Positions 8,567 through 10,307 of a stretch of DNA of 10,307 nt are shown in pieces. This DNA comes from Methanobacterium sp. Its GTDB lineage: Archaea; Methanobacteriota; Methanobacteria; Methanobacteriales; Methanobacteriaceae. The stretch's first letter is position 1. Every line of letters begins with the position of its first letter. The notes below the pieces were generated by a model. The model ran no database searches. It saw only the letters and a program-made list of their open reading frames with translations, and was not told where the DNA came from. The stretch is taken from positions 1 through 10,307 of the forward strand of contig JAJRAE010000060.1 of the NCBI GenBank assembly GCA_028682985.1. Reading direction: 5' to 3'. The position numbers and the translations under genes were made by a program.

Positions 8567-8646
8567 GATTGCCCATATATTGGGAAAAAGTTCTGATAGA
8601 ACTCTTTCTGGACATTTATATGATGGAAAATAGGACACATATAAAT
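8567..8646 (-). promoter_or_regulatory. Promoter and structured leader of PMBR-transglutaminase gene 2
   Basis: TATA-like TTTATATG (minus, 8638-8645), preceded by an A-rich element, predicts a start near 8616. TGTCC boxes follow at 8633-8637 and 8610-8614. The leader holds a perfect 6-bp hairpin, AGTTCT/AGAACT (8589-8594 with 8598-8603, 3-nt loop), and a 4-bp one, CCCA/TGGG (8572-8575 with 8581-8584), just before GGAGG. The second may affect access to the ribosome site. Confidence 0.45.
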
Positions 8647-8683
8647 ATTTCGGTATTATTTTTAAAAAAAGGACGTTAGACAA

Positions 8684-9164
8684 CTCTTTTAAATACTTAA
8701 GACCTTATTAAGTGGTTTTAATTTCTGTTCATTGGAAGTTCATTCCACCAATCTCATATTTATCACAAAGAAAGTGATTGATCCTAGTGTTATGTGAATA
8801 TAATCAATATGAAATAAAAAGCCTTTTAAGAAGGAGATTACCCTTAAAATAACATTGAAATAAACATTCAAATTATATTAAATTGGATAGATGCCTTTAA
8901 ATACTGTATTTAATTGCATTAAAAGGATTATAATCAAATTAAATCCCTGAATTTAAATAAAGACCGTTTATTATTACTTTGCTAAAAATAGTGCATAATA
9001 TAGGTCGATAGGTAATTTTATAGTTTATTGATAGGGAAAATTTGTAGAAATATTATTAATTATGTTGACAATTAGAAAATTCTTACAAATTTGAAATTTA
9101 AAACAGTGTAACAAAACATTCTCTTTTAAAATTATTAAAAATCAGTTACAATTCCATTTAAAAT
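8684..9164. other. AT-rich spacer without a recognisable gene
   Basis: No supported open frame or RNA gene is visible on either strand. It contains a palindrome with 8-bp arms and one central base, TTAAATAC-T-GTATTTAA (8897-8913), which could be a dimeric regulator site. It lies some 250 nt upstream of the gene 2 promoter, which is far for an archaeal operator. Confidence 0.5.
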
Positions 9165-9179
9165 AAAAAAAAGAAAAAA
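9165..9179 (-). terminator. T-C-T terminator of PMBR-transglutaminase gene 3
   Basis: The minus strand reads TTTTTTCTTTTTTTT starting 13 nt after the stop codon, the same design as after genes 1 and 2. Confidence 0.6.
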
Positions 9180-9192
9180 GATGTAGTTGTGT

Positions 9193-10307
9193 TTAAAATG
9201 GCAAAGATGCATAGGATCCGTAAATGGTTGCTGAACTCCAGTTATTTATAGCACCAAAGGTGTTGGAGTTGCTTATAGCATCTGCGTAGTACCACTTACC
9301 ATTTACATATATCTGCGCCCAAACATGTCCGTACCAGCCGTCTGAAAATTTACAGTTACCATGCTGATAACGGGCGGGTATACCAGCTGCCCTTGAAAGA
9401 GCAACCACTAGATGTGAGGTATCACAACAATTTGCGCTTCTGGCACTTAAAGCACCTAGAGCTCCTTTCTTACTGTCGTAGTAGTAGGAATATGATAGAT
9501 GATCCCTTACCCAGTTAAATATAGCCTGTGCCTTGGCATAGGTGGTTGTTTTACCCGCGGTTATGGAAGCCGCCAGATTCTTAATGGTGGAACTGGTGGA
9601 CTGACAGTTTGTGGTAGCAACCAGATACTTCTGCAGTGACGAGTCTGATAAGGTTCCTTCACTGGACTGTCCGTATAACGGAGATACCGCTACATTAGTG
9701 GGCATTCTGTTATTGGACTCGTAGAAGTTCACTATTTTACTGAAACTGTAGATCAGTGAATCGAACCTTATACTACCAATAGAACTGGAAACATAATTAG
9801 GAGCCTGACCATTATTGTTTATGTAATCAATAATGGATCTTGCAATCTGCACATATTCGCTCTTTGGAATATTTCCGGTAACAACTGATGCTTTTGGAGC
9901 GCTTGGATCATTTACGTCGTCAACAACTATTGATCTGGATTTACCATAGTTTAGATCGTAGAATCCCTGAGTTACTAACTGAAGATACTGAGCCATTGAA
10001 AGCTGATTGTCCCCAACAGTAACTGTTGTGGGGAGTCTGTGGTTCGTATTGATAAAGCTCTTAACCCGGGAAGCCGCACTGAATAGTTCGCTCTGGCTTA
10101 CAGTTATACCTGCTGCCTGGCCTGAACTCAATGTCGACGTATTACCAGATTCCGCAGCAGCAGAACCCGCTGCATGATTTAATGAATAACTGGTTGTCTG
10201 TGCAGTTTTTCCTGTATTATTTATCTGTTCATCTTTTACATCGTTTGTTGCATGAATCTCCTGGGCATCTGATTCCCCTACCACCGTCTGGTTGGTGGGT
10301 TCTGAAG
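9193..10307 (-). CDS. PMBR-transglutaminase-like protein 3 (5' end outside window)
   Basis: The frame stays open to the right edge, so the N-terminus, including any signal peptide, is missing; 371 codons are visible. A GTG at 10284 is only an internal valine. Counting from that GTG as residue 1, a Ser/Ala/Thr-rich linker runs to about 57. Pseudomurein-binding repeats lie at about 60-115 (HRLPTTV) and 142-185 (GQAPNYV), with a partial one near 188-200 (NRMPTNV). The transglutaminase-like domain has Cys286 (NCCDTSH), His320 (GHVWAQ) and Asp335 (YYADA). It keeps the full CKFSDGWYG loop and ends SLPF. It is closer to gene 1 than to gene 2 in the catalytic domain. By homology it should be exported and act on pseudomurein. 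It is the most upstream copy visible; further copies could lie to the right. Confidence 0.85.
   Translation of the reverse strand, partial: SEPTNQTVVGESDAQEIHATNDVKDEQINNTGKTAQTTSYSLNHAAGSAAAESGNTSTLSSGQAAGITVSQSELFSAASRVKSFINTNHRLPTTVTVGDNQLSMAQYLQLVTQGFYDLNYGKSRSIVVDDVNDPSAPKASVVTGNIPKSEYVQIARSIIDYINNNGQAPNYVSSSIGSIRFDSLIYSFSKIVNFYESNNRMPTNVAVSPLYGQSSEGTLSDSSLQKYLVATTNCQSTSSTIKNLAASITAGKTTTYAKAQAIFNWVRDHLSYSYYYDSKKGALGALSARSANCCDTSHLVVALSRAAGIPARYQHGNCKFSDGWYGHVWAQIYVNGKWYYADAISNSNTFGAINNWSSATIYGSYASLPF

Noticed and set aside
8549..8683. N-terminal extension of gene 2 from 8683
   Set aside because: It runs through the TATA box, leader hairpins and ribosome site, and masks the signal peptide. 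Codon-by-codon it does not match the equivalent extension of gene 1.
5798..10307. The lysin-like genes as part of an integrated virus
   Set aside because: No integrase, capsid, terminase or att-like repeats are visible. Genes 1 and 2 have signal peptides and all three have their own terminators, unlike late viral lysis genes.

Overview
The window looks chromosomal and comes from a pseudomurein-walled methanogen of the order Methanobacteriales, probably Methanobacterium or a close relative. The strongest sign is three tandem genes that join pseudomurein-binding repeats to a transglutaminase-like Cys-His-Asp domain. That architecture is tied to the pseudomurein wall and is known from the methanogen-virus lysins PeiW and PeiP. 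AT-rich spacers, archaeal TATA-like boxes, T-tract terminators and GGAGG ribosome sites fit this. The assignment rests on protein families, not on a database search.

Layout. Positions 203-2317 (minus) encode a SPATA20/YyaL-type (DUF255) thioredoxin-fold protein. Positions 2479-2676 (minus) encode a small tautomerase-fold protein. Positions 2797-4605 (minus) encode a secreted protein with a caspase-like (clan CD/CHAT-like) domain and three Big_5-type Ig-like domains. A divergent promoter region separates it from a plus-strand gene (about 4853-5608) for a surface protein with a signal peptide, a beta-rich domain, an Asp-rich linker and a C-terminal sorting-type tail. After a convergent terminator region come three minus-strand paralogues: 5798-6871, 7394-8548 and 9193 to the right edge (5' end missing). 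Each is an exported PMBR-transglutaminase protein.

The three paralogues are separate transcription units. All three end in a near-identical T-C-T terminator 13-14 nt after the stop codon. The two with visible 5' ends share the same TATA to Shine-Dalgarno distance (72 nt) and the same GGAGGCGGT site. The spacers between the genes are about 0.5 kb and hold no gene that I can see.

The most unusual observation concerns translation starts. In three genes for exported proteins (4853, 6871 and 8554) an ATT codon lies exactly 7 nt after GGAGG. In two of them it is the only reasonable in-frame start giving an intact signal peptide. This suggests recurrent AUU initiation.

Working together (inference): five of the seven genes encode exported proteins. 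The right-hand 7.5 kb reads as a cell-surface and wall-remodelling locus, with three isopeptidase-like wall enzymes, a secreted protease-like protein and an anchored surface protein. The two left-hand genes look like ordinary cytoplasmic housekeeping or accessory genes.
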